Shown: one piece after another, positions 1 through 6,828 of the stretch | Layout of the letters: each line of letters begins with the position of its first letter | Position numbering within the stretch: the stretch's first letter is position 1 | Source: Bacteroidales bacterium | GTDB lineage: Bacteria; Bacteroidota; Bacteroidia; Bacteroidales; UBA7960 | DNA: 13,371 bases | Reading direction: 5' to 3' | NCBI GenBank assembly: GCA_007128045.1 | Contig: SKYG01000093.1 | Location: forward strand, 1-13,371 | Notes under the pieces: generated by a model | Told to the model about the DNA's origin: nothing | What the model saw: only the letters and a program-made list of their open reading frames with translations | Database searches by the model: none | Translations under genes and position numbers: made by a program

Positions 1-190
1 ATTTGTATTTGGTCAAGTGTTTAAACCAGTTTATACTGATTACAAATAATATTTATAAAGAACAGTATATCAGTGTTATAGGTTATTCAGGGTTGGATGC
101 GTATAGGTAATAATCTATAATTTGATATATTTGATTATTTATTTAACAGTCATACTTACGGACTCATGAATTAATTTATTCAAAGCAATA
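1..190. other. AT-rich non-coding stretch at window start
   Basis: No credible reading frame, RNA gene or strong terminator is visible here. The stretch is very AT-rich. The only structure noticed is a 7-bp inverted pair, ATTTGTA at 1-7 and TACAAAT at 41-47, with a small CAGT/ACTG hairpin between; its role is unknown. It could be the downstream flank of a gene lying outside the window. Confidence 0.5.
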
Positions 191-222
191 TTGAGTTCAC
201 TCTTAAAAGTCCGTTAAATTTG
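191..222 (+). promoter_or_regulatory. Bacteroidetes-type promoter upstream of the pirin gene
   Basis: TTG at 191-193 is followed by a 21-bp spacer and TAAATTTG at 215-222. This fits the known Bacteroidetes consensus of a TTG -33 element and a TAnnTTTG -7 element about 19-23 bp apart. Transcription would begin near 229, so the mRNA would carry the adjacent 84-bp inverted repeat in a leader of roughly 130 nt before the proposed start at 361. Inferred from sequence only. Confidence 0.55.
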
Positions 223-225
223 TTT

Positions 226-309
226 CCTGCAGATTTCGCAGATAAACGTAGATGTCAAACATTTGATTATCAGCGAAAAAAATCAATGATAATCAGCGTA
301 ATCAGCAGG
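226..309. repeat. Intergenic inverted-repeat element, CCTGC(A/T)GATT ends
   Basis: The left arm begins CCTGCAGATTTCGCAGAT at 226. The reverse complement of the right arm, which ends at 309, begins CCTGCTGATTACGCTGAT. Over about 28 bp the arms match at most positions, with an AT-rich centre. The short GCAGAT/GCTGAT unit also recurs inside each arm. From memory, decayed intergenic repeats of this style are common in Bacteroidetes genomes. In RNA it would fold into a long imperfect hairpin in the leader of the pirin mRNA. Its repetitive, non-coding look argues against starting the pirin gene at 220. Confidence 0.6.
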
Positions 310-360
310 AAAAAACTTTTTGTAGTAGGCTCAATATGTGCAATAAAAACCCACCAGGAC

Positions 361-1380
361 ATGTATAACAAACTGATCTCCAACATCAAACCTCTCGGAT
401 TTATGTGGCCTACCAGCGATCCGTTTATCTTTTGTGTGCACCATTTGGATAATTACCCTAAAGGCAATGACGAGATGGGCCCTGCAGCGTCATTATCAGG
501 GCGTTATCTTGGGCAGGATTTCACCATCAAAGATGGTTGGCGGATGTATCATGGAGAACGGATACCGGGCTTTCCTGCCCATCCGCACCGTGGCTTTGAA
601 ACGGTAACAGTAGTTCTGGAGGGCTTTGTAGACCACTCCGACAGCCATGGCTCTGCCGGCAGATATGGCATGGGTGATGTACAATGGATGACTGCCGGAT
701 CAGGATTACAGCATTGCGAGATGTTTCCACTAATAAAGAAAGATGCCGGAAACCCCCTTGAGCTATTTCAGATATGGCTGAACCTGCCTCAGAAGAAGAA
801 ATTTGCCGATCCTCATTTCAAGATGCTTTGGGCAAACACCATCCCAAAACTTGAACTGCGTGATGAAAATGGCAATCGTATTGACATTAAAGTGTTTGCG
901 GGTTCTTATGGAGATGCAGTGGCTCCTGCACCGGCACCAGATTCATGGGCCGCTGACCCTGTCAATGGGGTCAATATCTGGACCATCAAGATGGAGCCTG
1001 GCGCAACATGGAAAATCCCTTCTGCCTCGTCAGAAATGCATCGCACCCTCTATTTTTACCAAGGTGCTACTATAAAGCTCGGTGGACTTGACATCGAATC
1101 CTATCAGGCCATTGAGATGCTTGCTGATCAGGAAGCCATCATTGAAGCAAATTGTGAAGACGCCTATATGCTTTTATTGCAGGGCCTACCCATCAATGAA
1201 CCAGTGGTGCAGCATGGTCCTTTTGTGATGAATACCTCTCAGGAGATCCAACAGGCAATCTCTGATTACAGAAGAACACAGTTTGGCGGGTGGCCATGGG
1301 AACGCCACGATAACGTCCACCCCCGAGAACAAGGCAGATTTGCAAAATATCCCGATGGCAGGGTAGAGGTGCCTGGGTAG
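361..1380 (+). CDS. Pirin family protein (bicupin)
   Basis: This encodes a 339-residue cytosolic pirin-type protein of the cupin superfamily. The N-terminal cupin carries the metal-ligand pattern of the family: HPHRGFE (His74, His76) and GSGLQHCE (His118, Glu120). In characterised pirins these four side chains bind iron, and some bacterial pirins oxidise quercetin or bind partner enzymes. The substrate here is unknown. The opening (PLGFMWPTSDPFIFCVHHLD) and the motif YPKGNDEMGPA look typical of Bacteroidetes pirins. The frame is open back to a TTG at 220, but residues upstream of Met48 of that frame come from a non-coding repeat. ATG at 361, preceded by AGGAC, gives a normal family length and was chosen. 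The gene appears monocistronic, with its own promoter at 191-222 and a convergent neighbour. Family assignment is firm; function is not. Confidence 0.9.
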   Translation: MYNKLISNIKPLGFMWPTSDPFIFCVHHLDNYPKGNDEMGPAASLSGRYLGQDFTIKDGWRMYHGERIPGFPAHPHRGFETVTVVLEGFVDHSDSHGSAGRYGMGDVQWMTAGSGLQHCEMFPLIKKDAGNPLELFQIWLNLPQKKKFADPHFKMLWANTIPKLELRDENGNRIDIKVFAGSYGDAVAPAPAPDSWAADPVNGVNIWTIKMEPGATWKIPSASSEMHRTLYFYQGATIKLGGLDIESYQAIEMLADQEAIIEANCEDAYMLLLQGLPINEPVVQHGPFVMNTSQEIQQAISDYRRTQFGGWPWERHDNVHPREQGRFAKYPDGRVEVPG

Positions 1381-1418
1381 AATGGAATGATGTGATTGTA
1401 CCGAGAGACGATTGTATT

Positions 1419-1436
1419 GGCCGGGCTTGACCGGCC
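1419..1436. terminator. GGCCGG/CCGGCC hairpin after the pirin gene
   Basis: A perfect 6-bp GC stem (GGCCGG at 1419-1424, CCGGCC at 1431-1436) encloses the loop GCTTGA, 38 bp after the pirin stop. There is no T-tract on either side, so it is not a classical intrinsic terminator. It may be an interspersed palindrome that ends or protects transcripts of the two convergent genes. Confidence 0.35.
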
Positions 1437-1446
1437 TATACATGTT

Positions 1447-1487
1447 CTCTGTGTTCCTCTGCGAATCACTCTGTGTATCCTCTGTGG
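1447..1487 (+). repeat. Phased CTCTGTG intergenic repeat
   Basis: Four copies of CTCTG(T/C)G start at 1447, 1457, 1469 and 1480, a spacing of 10-12 bp, close to one helical turn. The last runs into GGTTAAA. From memory, this wording (CCTCTGTGGTTAAA) recurs in gaps between genes of many Bacteroidetes. It contains no reading frame and lies in the convergent gap between the pirin gene and the lipoprotein gene. Confidence 0.6.
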
Positions 1488-1520
1488 TTAAATTTTCAAA
1501 CCTGGGAACCTTTTAACTTG

Positions 1521-1548
1521 GCAACTCCCAACTCGCAACTCCCAACTC
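1521..1548 (+). repeat. Two perfect tandem copies of a 14-bp unit
   Basis: GCAACTCCCAACTC occurs at 1521-1534 and again, without a mismatch, at 1535-1548. Inside each copy CAACTC is itself partly repeated. The array ends two bases before the lipoprotein stop codon (1550-1552, minus strand). It is a low-complexity, slippage-prone tract. Confidence 0.8.
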
Positions 1549-1549
1549 T

Positions 1550-2320
1550 TCACTCTATCACCACCTGGATGGTTCTGGCAATGTCCAGTGCCGTTGTCAG
1601 GGTGCTCAGGTCAGTAAACAGTTCGCCGGTTTTTCCCGACCAATGGCTGTGGCCAATGGGGGTCATGGGATAGCTTGTCTGGTCAGAGGTCAGGTCAATT
1701 ACCGCTTCGTACACTACAGCAGGCTGGCTCGATGTTCTATATTGCTCATCATCAGGGAATTTGTCGTTGGTCCAGTAACGGTTCCAATCCCATGATTGGT
1801 TGATCTCCAATAACACCCTGAATGTTTGAGGGCTTTCAGCTGGTGTATGGGTATTGAGAATGAAGTTGCCTTTTGGTGTGGGGCCAGTGATTGCATCTGG
1901 CATTGGGTCATCCTGGGTAGGCAGGTACAGTCCGTCGCTGGCCTGTATGCCACGTTGGTGGCCCCAGTAGGGGAGGGCTGCCGGGCGGCGCACCGGACCG
2001 GGTTGCCACCGTCCGGTAGATGGATCACCATGTCTGAAGATACCTTCGGCAATCGATTTGGCAACATATAGGGTCTGGATATAGTTGCTGTCGAGGTCTT
2101 CGATCCATATAGCCATCAAAGGATGGTTGAACGACCTGCCTGCCTCGAAGTTTACAGTTAGACTTATCCCACGACCTTCGTAAGATGTTTCGAAAACCAT
2201 TGGCGGTAAAGGCTCGGCTCTTTGGGACAACCTGTGTTCTCTCCATGCAGAACAAGCACTAATAAGTATGAGGATGAATCCTATAGTGCTTAATAATGTG
2301 ATTCTACTTTGCAGCTTCAT
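1550..2320 (-). CDS. Predicted lipoprotein, DUF2271-like
   Basis: This encodes a 256-residue exported protein. Residues 7-22 are hydrophobic and end in I-S-A-C, a lipobox placing the lipidated cysteine at 23, so the mature protein is probably membrane-anchored. The segment around 65-84 (HPLMAIWIEDLD...IQTL) resembles the start of DUF2271 domains. Other conserved-looking segments are WQPGPVRRPAALPYWG (105-120), ITGPTPKGNF (144-153), EINQSWDWNRYW (172-183) and IGHSHWSGKTGELF (222-235), rich in Trp and His. No catalytic motif is recognisable. It lies 97 bp downstream of the TonB-dependent receptor on the same strand, so the two are probably linked, although two hairpin repeats lie between them. 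DUF2271 proteins are often found near iron-uptake or flavin-transfer genes, which would fit a receptor partner, but that is inference. Confidence 0.75.
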   Translation of the reverse strand: MKLQSRITLLSTIGFILILISACSAWREHRLSQRAEPLPPMVFETSYEGRGISLTVNFEAGRSFNHPLMAIWIEDLDSNYIQTLYVAKSIAEGIFRHGDPSTGRWQPGPVRRPAALPYWGHQRGIQASDGLYLPTQDDPMPDAITGPTPKGNFILNTHTPAESPQTFRVLLEINQSWDWNRYWTNDKFPDDEQYRTSSQPAVVYEAVIDLTSDQTSYPMTPIGHSHWSGKTGELFTDLSTLTTALDIARTIQVVIE

Positions 2321-2351
2321 AAATATGTTCTTTACATGATTACTGTGTGAT

Positions 2352-2376
2352 GACAGGCCCAGTCCTGCCCCTGCAA
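2352..2376 (+). repeat. GGACAGG palindromic repeat, copy 1 (diverged)
   Basis: GACAGGCCCAGTCCTGCCCC matches copy 2 with two changes: the leading GG is lost to TG, and CCTGTCC has become CCTGCCC. The stem is therefore weaker. A CAATTCAACAATTCAAC tract follows and joins it to copy 2. It sits 31 bp upstream of the lipoprotein start. Confidence 0.75.
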
Positions 2377-2390
2377 CAATTCAACAATTC

Positions 2391-2420
2391 AACAGGACAG
2401 GCCCAGTCCTGTCCCTACTA
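2391..2420 (+). repeat. GGACAGG palindromic repeat, copy 2 (at receptor stop codon)
   Basis: The stem is GGACAGG at 2395-2401 with CCTGTCC at 2408-2414 and a 6-base loop CCCAGT. The repeat ends CCCTAC, and the receptor's TAG stop (2418-2420 on the minus strand) lies within its last bases. On the minus-strand transcript the hairpin forms just after the receptor reading frame. It could terminate, attenuate or protect the mRNA before the lipoprotein gene; no T-tract is present. Confidence 0.8.
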
Positions 2421-4826
2421 GAATTCAACAATAATGCCAACAGATGGCAACACATTGCCAATACTGTTATTCAGTCTTTTTAGTTCGTACCGTTCAATAC
2501 CATTGTCATCAATAAAGGTGACCGGTCTACCCATCTCGTCCTCAACACGAAGGTAATTGTCGGGTTGCGACGCTTTAAAGTTATAAACATTTTGAATATC
2601 CAGGTACAACATCAGTGACCATTTATTCAGGTAAAACTGTTTATCGATCCTGACATCAAGCTGATGGAAAGCGGATAAGCGTTGGCTGTTAAAGCGTGAA
2701 TAATCGAAGTATGCCATTCCTTGTATGTCCCATGCATCTCTGATGCTCGACTTTTCGAGATCGTAGGGGGTGTAGGGGGCGCCACCTGAGAACCTCCATT
2801 TCAAACCTGCATCCCAGTTTCGGGGTAACTTTCGAAGCGCGGTAAGGATCACTATATGTCGGTTATCCCATGCAGAAGGGATATACTTATCCGAAAAGTC
2901 TTTGAATTCACTTCGGACAAAGGTATATGAGAGTATCAGGTTAAATCCCTGGAGTCGTTGTTCGCGATAAAGAAGCTCTGCTCCAAAGGCTCTCCCTTTG
3001 CCGATCGATAGCACTTCTTCGTCGCCAAAAATACCGAAATCGGCCGATTGGCTGCCTATCGAAACGGAATCCCTGACTGAAAACGGATACTTGTCATACG
3101 CTTTGTAAAAACCTTCCAGACTCAATTTGCTGCTTCGTGATGGCAGCCATTCAATACCTGCTACCAGTTGGTTTACCGAAATATATTTTAGGTTGTTTTG
3201 TTTGTTTACCAGCACGCCTTCATTGTTTTGAAAGCCAAGTGTGGTATAGGCTGGCTGTTGATAATACCTTCCAGTATTAAAGTTAAGGAAGAAATTTTCC
3301 TGTAGTTTATAGGATGCTGAAAATCGCGGTGATAGTTGGTTCAGCATATTCGACATACTCGATGAGTAATTATTTGCATCAGCACGAAGTCCCAGCGAAA
3401 GAGATAGCCGTTGGTTCAGGAAGCTTCTGGTAAGCTGACCGAAAAGGCTCCACTTGAACATATTATATGATGAGTTATAATCTACTTCTTGCAGCTGGTT
3501 CATAAAAAATAGTTGCTGATAGGTTTGGTTCAGGTATTTCGCATATTCTGATCCTGCTCCAAAACGAATACGATAGTCGCCTGCGTTTACAAGCCTTTCG
3601 AAACGAATCTTATTCTCAATTTCATCAGATACATAATCAAATGTGCGTTCTTGTGATTCGTCATTCTCAGGGTATTTATAGGAGAAGTTTCTCAACATGT
3701 TCCGGCTGATAACCCAGGTATCGAACCCATTATCACGGAATTGCCGGTAAACACTTCCCAGGGCATAGTTCCATTGTTCGCTGACAGGCAGGTAGTCGAG
3801 GATAAATCGTTGTTCTTCTGTCTCATTGGCATTGAGGTTCAGTTGAAACTGGTCAATAGCACCTATGCCGATAAATGATAGTTCAGCCCGCGGCCCGATT
3901 TTGGTATTGGTTTTAAACTGAAACCCATTGTAGGTTGGCAGAAATGGCAGTCCGATGGCACTAAACAGAAACTGCAGGTATGACCTTCGTGCAGAAAGAA
4001 TAAATGTAGTATTTGGAGACAGAGGGCCATCAGCAGTCATTGCCAGGTCGCTGGCGCCGAATGTGCCTCTGAAGTTCACTTTTTCATCATTTCCATTTAT
4101 CTGGCGGAATTCGAATACAGAGCTGAGGGCGTTGCCTCTGTTTGCCGGGAACGCCCCAGTATACATCTCGACCTCTCTGATGAAGTCGACATTGATAATG
4201 CCCACAGGCCCTCCGCTTGCTCCCTGTGTTGCAAAGTGGTTGATATTGGGGATTTCCATCCCATCAAGAAAAAAGCGATTCTCATTCGGACCGCCACCAC
4301 GAATGATGACATCGTTCCGGAATGCGGGCGTAAAAGCAACTCCGGGTAGAGACTGTATTACCCTTGATATATCGCGGTTACTGCCAGGACTGCGTTCTAT
4401 TTCCTGAATGCCGATCCGGCGAAGAGACACCGGGCTTTCCTCCCTGCGTTCGAACTGAGATGCCTGTACCTCTACAGTCTGCAGCTCAACCTGAATCTCG
4501 CGCAATCCAATGTCGATGTTAGCAGTTCGTGCGTTGGTAACCATAAATTCTTCTGTGATCCTGCTTTCAAAGCCTACCGATGATGCCTGCAGGCGAACAA
4601 AACCAGGTGTAACACCTGTAAACGTAAAATAACCATCCAGATCACTGGTGCTACCGATGGTGGTACCATAGATAATGATGTTGGTAAAAGGCAATGGCTC
4701 ATTGGTCAACTCATTAAACACCCGGCCACGAATTGAGCCCTGCTGAGCACTTGCTTCAACTGGTACCAAAAGAAATCCAGCGAACATCACGAAGAATAAT
4801 CCTGGAAATACGTTAAACAGATTCAT
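2418..4826 (-). CDS. TonB-dependent outer-membrane receptor
   Basis: This encodes an 802-residue outer-membrane transporter. Residues 1-27 form a signal peptide ending A-S-A before QQ. Residues 29-110 are a carboxypeptidase-regulatory-like beta-sandwich (GSIRGRVFNELTNEPLPF, then SDLDGYF), a common Bacteroidetes extension. The plug domain follows at about 130-235, with DISRVIQSLPGV (152-163), DVIIRGGGPNENRFFLDGME (172-191) and a GPVGIINVDFIREVEMYTG segment. The rest is a beta-barrel ending in the aromatic VEF needed for BAM-assisted insertion. Import would be driven by TonB-ExbBD, encoded elsewhere. No SusD-like partner is adjacent, which argues against a glycan-uptake locus. The substrate cannot be read from sequence; siderophore, metal or another small ligand is possible. 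Start at ATG 4826; the next gene on this strand is the DUF2271-like lipoprotein. Confidence 0.92.
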   Translation of the reverse strand: MNLFNVFPGLFFVMFAGFLLVPVEASAQQGSIRGRVFNELTNEPLPFTNIIIYGTTIGSTSDLDGYFTFTGVTPGFVRLQASSVGFESRITEEFMVTNARTANIDIGLREIQVELQTVEVQASQFERREESPVSLRRIGIQEIERSPGSNRDISRVIQSLPGVAFTPAFRNDVIIRGGGPNENRFFLDGMEIPNINHFATQGASGGPVGIINVDFIREVEMYTGAFPANRGNALSSVFEFRQINGNDEKVNFRGTFGASDLAMTADGPLSPNTTFILSARRSYLQFLFSAIGLPFLPTYNGFQFKTNTKIGPRAELSFIGIGAIDQFQLNLNANETEEQRFILDYLPVSEQWNYALGSVYRQFRDNGFDTWVISRNMLRNFSYKYPENDESQERTFDYVSDEIENKIRFERLVNAGDYRIRFGAGSEYAKYLNQTYQQLFFMNQLQEVDYNSSYNMFKWSLFGQLTRSFLNQRLSLSLGLRADANNYSSSMSNMLNQLSPRFSASYKLQENFFLNFNTGRYYQQPAYTTLGFQNNEGVLVNKQNNLKYISVNQLVAGIEWLPSRSSKLSLEGFYKAYDKYPFSVRDSVSIGSQSADFGIFGDEEVLSIGKGRAFGAELLYREQRLQGFNLILSYTFVRSEFKDFSDKYIPSAWDNRHIVILTALRKLPRNWDAGLKWRFSGGAPYTPYDLEKSSIRDAWDIQGMAYFDYSRFNSQRLSAFHQLDVRIDKQFYLNKWSLMLYLDIQNVYNFKASQPDNYLRVEDEMGRPVTFIDDNGIERYELKRLNNSIGNVLPSVGIIVEF

Positions 4827-4873
4827 AGTTTGATTAATTTTATCGGATAAAAACTATTTTACCTAATATAAAC

Positions 4874-4903
4874 GGACGGATCCCGTCCTGTCCCTACATC
4901 AAC
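4874..4903 (+). repeat. GGACAGG palindromic repeat, copy 3 (compensated variant)
   Basis: The sequence begins GGACGGATCCCGTCCTGTCC and continues CCTACATCAAC. The GGACGG arm (4874-4879) pairs with CCGTCC (4883-4888) across a 3-base loop, so the hairpin is kept although the arm and loop differ from copies 2 and 4. The shared tail TCCTGTCCCTAC identifies it as the same family. It lies 47 bp upstream of the receptor start and is followed by a CAATTCAACAACTCAA tract. Confidence 0.7.
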
Positions 4904-5103
4904 TTAACAATTCAACAACTCAATAACTCAACAATATAATCTTGATTGTTAAATATGTAACAGAATAAATTAAACAATGTTTAACTTATTTAATAAAATA
5001 TTTCGTCATTCACCTAATAAATCTCGCCATTCACCGACTTTACATTGATCAGGATTAACGATTACATTAATTTTACCAACATATTAGGTTCAGCAAACAA
5101 ATC

Positions 5104-5133
5104 AACAGGACAGGCCAAGTCCTGTCCCTACAA
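5104..5133 (+). repeat. GGACAGG palindromic repeat, copy 4
   Basis: GGACAGG (5108-5114) pairs perfectly with CCTGTCC (5121-5127) around the loop CCAAGT, followed by CCTACAACAA. It differs from copy 2 by a single base in the loop (C to A). It lies in the leader region of the LiaF-like gene, and all four copies in the window have the same orientation. Confidence 0.8.
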
Positions 5134-5153
5134 CAACTCAACACTTTTTTAAA

Positions 5154-5185
5154 CCATAAACCATAAACCATAAACCATAAACCAT
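5154..5185 (+). repeat. Heptanucleotide tandem repeat (CCATAAA)4 running into a start codon
   Basis: Four perfect CCATAAA units occupy 5154-5181. A fifth begins at 5182 as CCATGAG, so its ATG (5184-5186) is the start codon of the LiaF-like gene. No Shine-Dalgarno sequence is present; the A-rich repeat itself fills the ribosome-binding region. Gain or loss of units would alter the leader in 7-nt steps without changing the reading frame. Confidence 0.85.
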
Positions 5186-5900
5186 GAGTACAACAACAAA
5201 ACGTCGCGCATTTCTTGGAGTATTATTGATTCTGATCGGCAGTCTGCTGCTGATGAAGTTAGCCGGAATATTTCACTTCTTTGTGTTTCCGGACTATCTG
5301 TTTTCCTGGAAAATGATTTTAATTGCCCTGGGTGTGTTTTTAATGGCTACTGAAAAGAACAGGCCAACCGGGATCATTTTATTTGTTATCGGGTCTGCCT
5401 TTCTTGCAAGGGATGTGTTCAATGTCAATTTCTGGGAGGTTATCAGGGTGCTGATTCCAGTCTTTTTCGTTTTTGCCGGCGTGGTGTTATTGCTTCCAGG
5501 AAGGGGCCTGTTCTCAAGAAGGAAATACAATCGAATTTATGACGAAGATATATTGGATAGCATTGAGAATGTGAATGTGTTCAGTGGTGGTTCAAAGGCG
5601 ATCACATCAGATAATTTTAAAGGTGGTGAGATTACTTGTATATTTGGTGGTGCAGAGCTGAATTTTAAACATGCGAAACTGGCTTCTGGCAACAATGTGC
5701 TGGATGTAACCTGTATTTTTGGCGGTGTCACCATGTATGTTCCGGAGGATTGGACGATCAGGCTGGATGTTACTCCCGTATTTGGCGGGTTCTCTGATTC
5801 CCGTGCCGAGTCAAATATGAATCTGGTTACCGATCCTGAAAAGGTTCTTGTAATAAGAGGAACGGTGATATTCGGAGGAGGGGAGATTAAAGTTGTTTAA
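5184..5900 (+). CDS. LiaF-like membrane protein (LiaI/LiaF TM region plus FGG-repeat domain)
   Basis: This encodes a 238-residue inner-membrane protein. Four hydrophobic segments (about 9-30, 42-55, 62-77, 88-105) match the LiaI-LiaF-like (DUF5668) membrane region. A basic linker (RGLFSRRKYNR, 107-117) suggests a cytoplasmic C-terminal half. That half carries five strand repeats built on F(S/G)GG or FGG at 133-136, 154-156, 179-181, 200-202 and 230-232, for example ITCIFGGAEL and VTCIFGGVTM. This is the pattern of the LiaF-type 'cell wall-active antibiotics response' domain, likely a small beta-helix. In Firmicutes LiaF inhibits the LiaRS envelope-stress system. No sensor kinase or regulator is adjacent here, so the role is unknown and may be envelope-related. 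The start is set by ATG inside the heptanucleotide repeat. Confidence 0.8.
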   Translation: MSTTTKRRAFLGVLLILIGSLLLMKLAGIFHFFVFPDYLFSWKMILIALGVFLMATEKNRPTGIILFVIGSAFLARDVFNVNFWEVIRVLIPVFFVFAGVVLLLPGRGLFSRRKYNRIYDEDILDSIENVNVFSGGSKAITSDNFKGGEITCIFGGAELNFKHAKLASGNNVLDVTCIFGGVTMYVPEDWTIRLDVTPVFGGFSDSRAESNMNLVTDPEKVLVIRGTVIFGGGEIKVV

Positions 5901-5926
5901 TTCTAAGTTAAAAAATGTTACCTTTG
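5893..5926 (+). promoter_or_regulatory. Candidate promoter for bamD-rpoZ
   Basis: TACCTTTG at 5919-5926 is a perfect TAnnTTTG -7 element. A TTG at 5893-5895 lies 23 bp upstream, at the long end of the accepted spacing. Transcription would start near 5933, leaving a leader of about 50 nt before bamD. The -33 element overlaps the end of the LiaF-like gene. Confidence 0.5.
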
Positions 5927-5984
5927 CAAAATATTTTGAATTAAGTGCTTACTTTGCCGGGCACAATAATATTTTAGTTGATTT

Positions 5985-6818
5985 ATGAAACATACCGGGT
6001 CTTTGATTCGAATCTATTGTTTGTCGTTACTCGTTCTTTTTTTAGGATCATGTAGTCAATATCAAAAGCTGCTCAAGAGCGATGACAATGAGTTGAAGTT
6101 TACGAAGGCAGTTGAGTATTACGAAGCAGAGCAGTATAGCAGGGCAATTACCTTGCTTGGAGATATTATTCCAGCATACCGTGGTACGGCAAGGGCTGAA
6201 ACGCTGAATTATTATTTTGCCCTGGCGCATTATAAGATGAAAGATTACACCCTGGCCAGTCATTACTTACGTTCTTTTGCCTCTGCATTTCCCAACAGTG
6301 AGCATGTTGAGGAATTCCTTTTTCTGAGTGCCTATGCCAAATATCTGGAGTCGCCCAGGTCAAGTCTTGATCAGACCTCTACTATGGAAGCCATCAGCGA
6401 GTTGCAATCTTTTATCAATCGCTTTCCGGAAAGTGAACGTGTAGAGGAGGCGAATGGTTTAATTGATGAGTTGCGTTTCAAGTTAGAGACCAAACGTTAT
6501 GAAAATGCGATGATGTATCTGCGTATCAGCGACTATGTCGCCGCAGCGACAACATTCGAGAATCTGATCAGGGATTACCCGGATACGGAATATCGTGAAG
6601 AGGCCCTGTTTAATATAATTTTAAGCCATTATGAATATGCTGATCAGAGTATTATCATCAGGCAGGCAGAAAGGTTTGAAGAGGTAGTAAAGGCCTATCA
6701 GCGCCTTGTCAGGTTCTATCCTGATTCACCATACCTTGCCAGAGCGGAGAGAATGTATAATACCGCCACTAATAGAATTGAAGAAATTCGCAAAGCAACA
6801 GAAGTATCTGAACATTAA
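5985..6818 (+). CDS. bamD: Outer membrane protein assembly factor BamD
   Basis: This encodes a 277-residue lipoprotein of the BAM complex, which folds beta-barrel proteins into the outer membrane from the periplasmic side. The signal peptide ends in the lipobox L-G-S-C with Cys23. The mature part is a run of TPR-like helical repeats: FTKAVEYYEAEQYSRAITLL (39-58), NYYFALAHYKMKDYTLASHY (75-94), TMEAISELQSFINRFPES (132-149) and YLRISDYVAAATTFENLIRD. The N/DPxxxY-like ends 'FPNSEHVEE' and 'YPDTEYREEA' are typical of the family. Length and motif order match Bacteroidetes BamD, which the E. coli protein resembles only distantly. The rpoZ start lies 10 bp after the stop, so the two are co-transcribed. 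The neighbouring TonB-dependent receptor is a type of client of the complex. Confidence 0.9.
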   Translation: MKHTGSLIRIYCLSLLVLFLGSCSQYQKLLKSDDNELKFTKAVEYYEAEQYSRAITLLGDIIPAYRGTARAETLNYYFALAHYKMKDYTLASHYLRSFASAFPNSEHVEEFLFLSAYAKYLESPRSSLDQTSTMEAISELQSFINRFPESERVEEANGLIDELRFKLETKRYENAMMYLRISDYVAAATTFENLIRDYPDTEYREEALFNIILSHYEYADQSIIIRQAERFEEVVKAYQRLVRFYPDSPYLARAERMYNTATNRIEEIRKATEVSEH

Positions 6819-6828
6819 ACACAATCAA

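Larger units (their letters stand above)
4827..5183. other. Divergent intergenic region between receptor and LiaF-like gene
   Basis: This 357-bp gap must hold promoters for the receptor (minus) and the LiaF-like gene (plus), yet I found no perfect TAnnTTTG box on either strand. The nearest plus-strand candidate is TTG at 5045-5047 followed by TAATTTTA at 5068. The rest is two GGACAGG repeat copies, low-complexity CAA/TAACTCAA tracts at about 4899-4935 and 5130-5143, and a 7-bp tandem array reaching the start codon at 5184. Confidence 0.6.

Noticed and set aside
1826..2071. An 81-codon plus-strand open frame opposite the lipoprotein gene
   Set aside because: The minus-strand lipoprotein has a signal peptide, a lipobox and coherent motifs; this frame has none and is antisense.
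3955..4407. A 150-codon plus-strand open frame inside the receptor gene
   Set aside because: It lies wholly antisense to the conserved plug-domain region of the receptor, has no recognisable domain or signal, and is explained as a shadow frame.
2376..5143. CAACTCAAC/CAATTCAAC tracts considered as a CRISPR array
   Set aside because: Units are short, imperfect and without unique spacers of constant length; they are low-complexity DNA linked to the palindromic repeats.
6706..6828. Longer rpoZ frame starting at the ATG at 6706
   Set aside because: It would overlap bamD by 113 bp and add 41 residues without family likeness; ATG 6829 gives the normal omega length and spacing.
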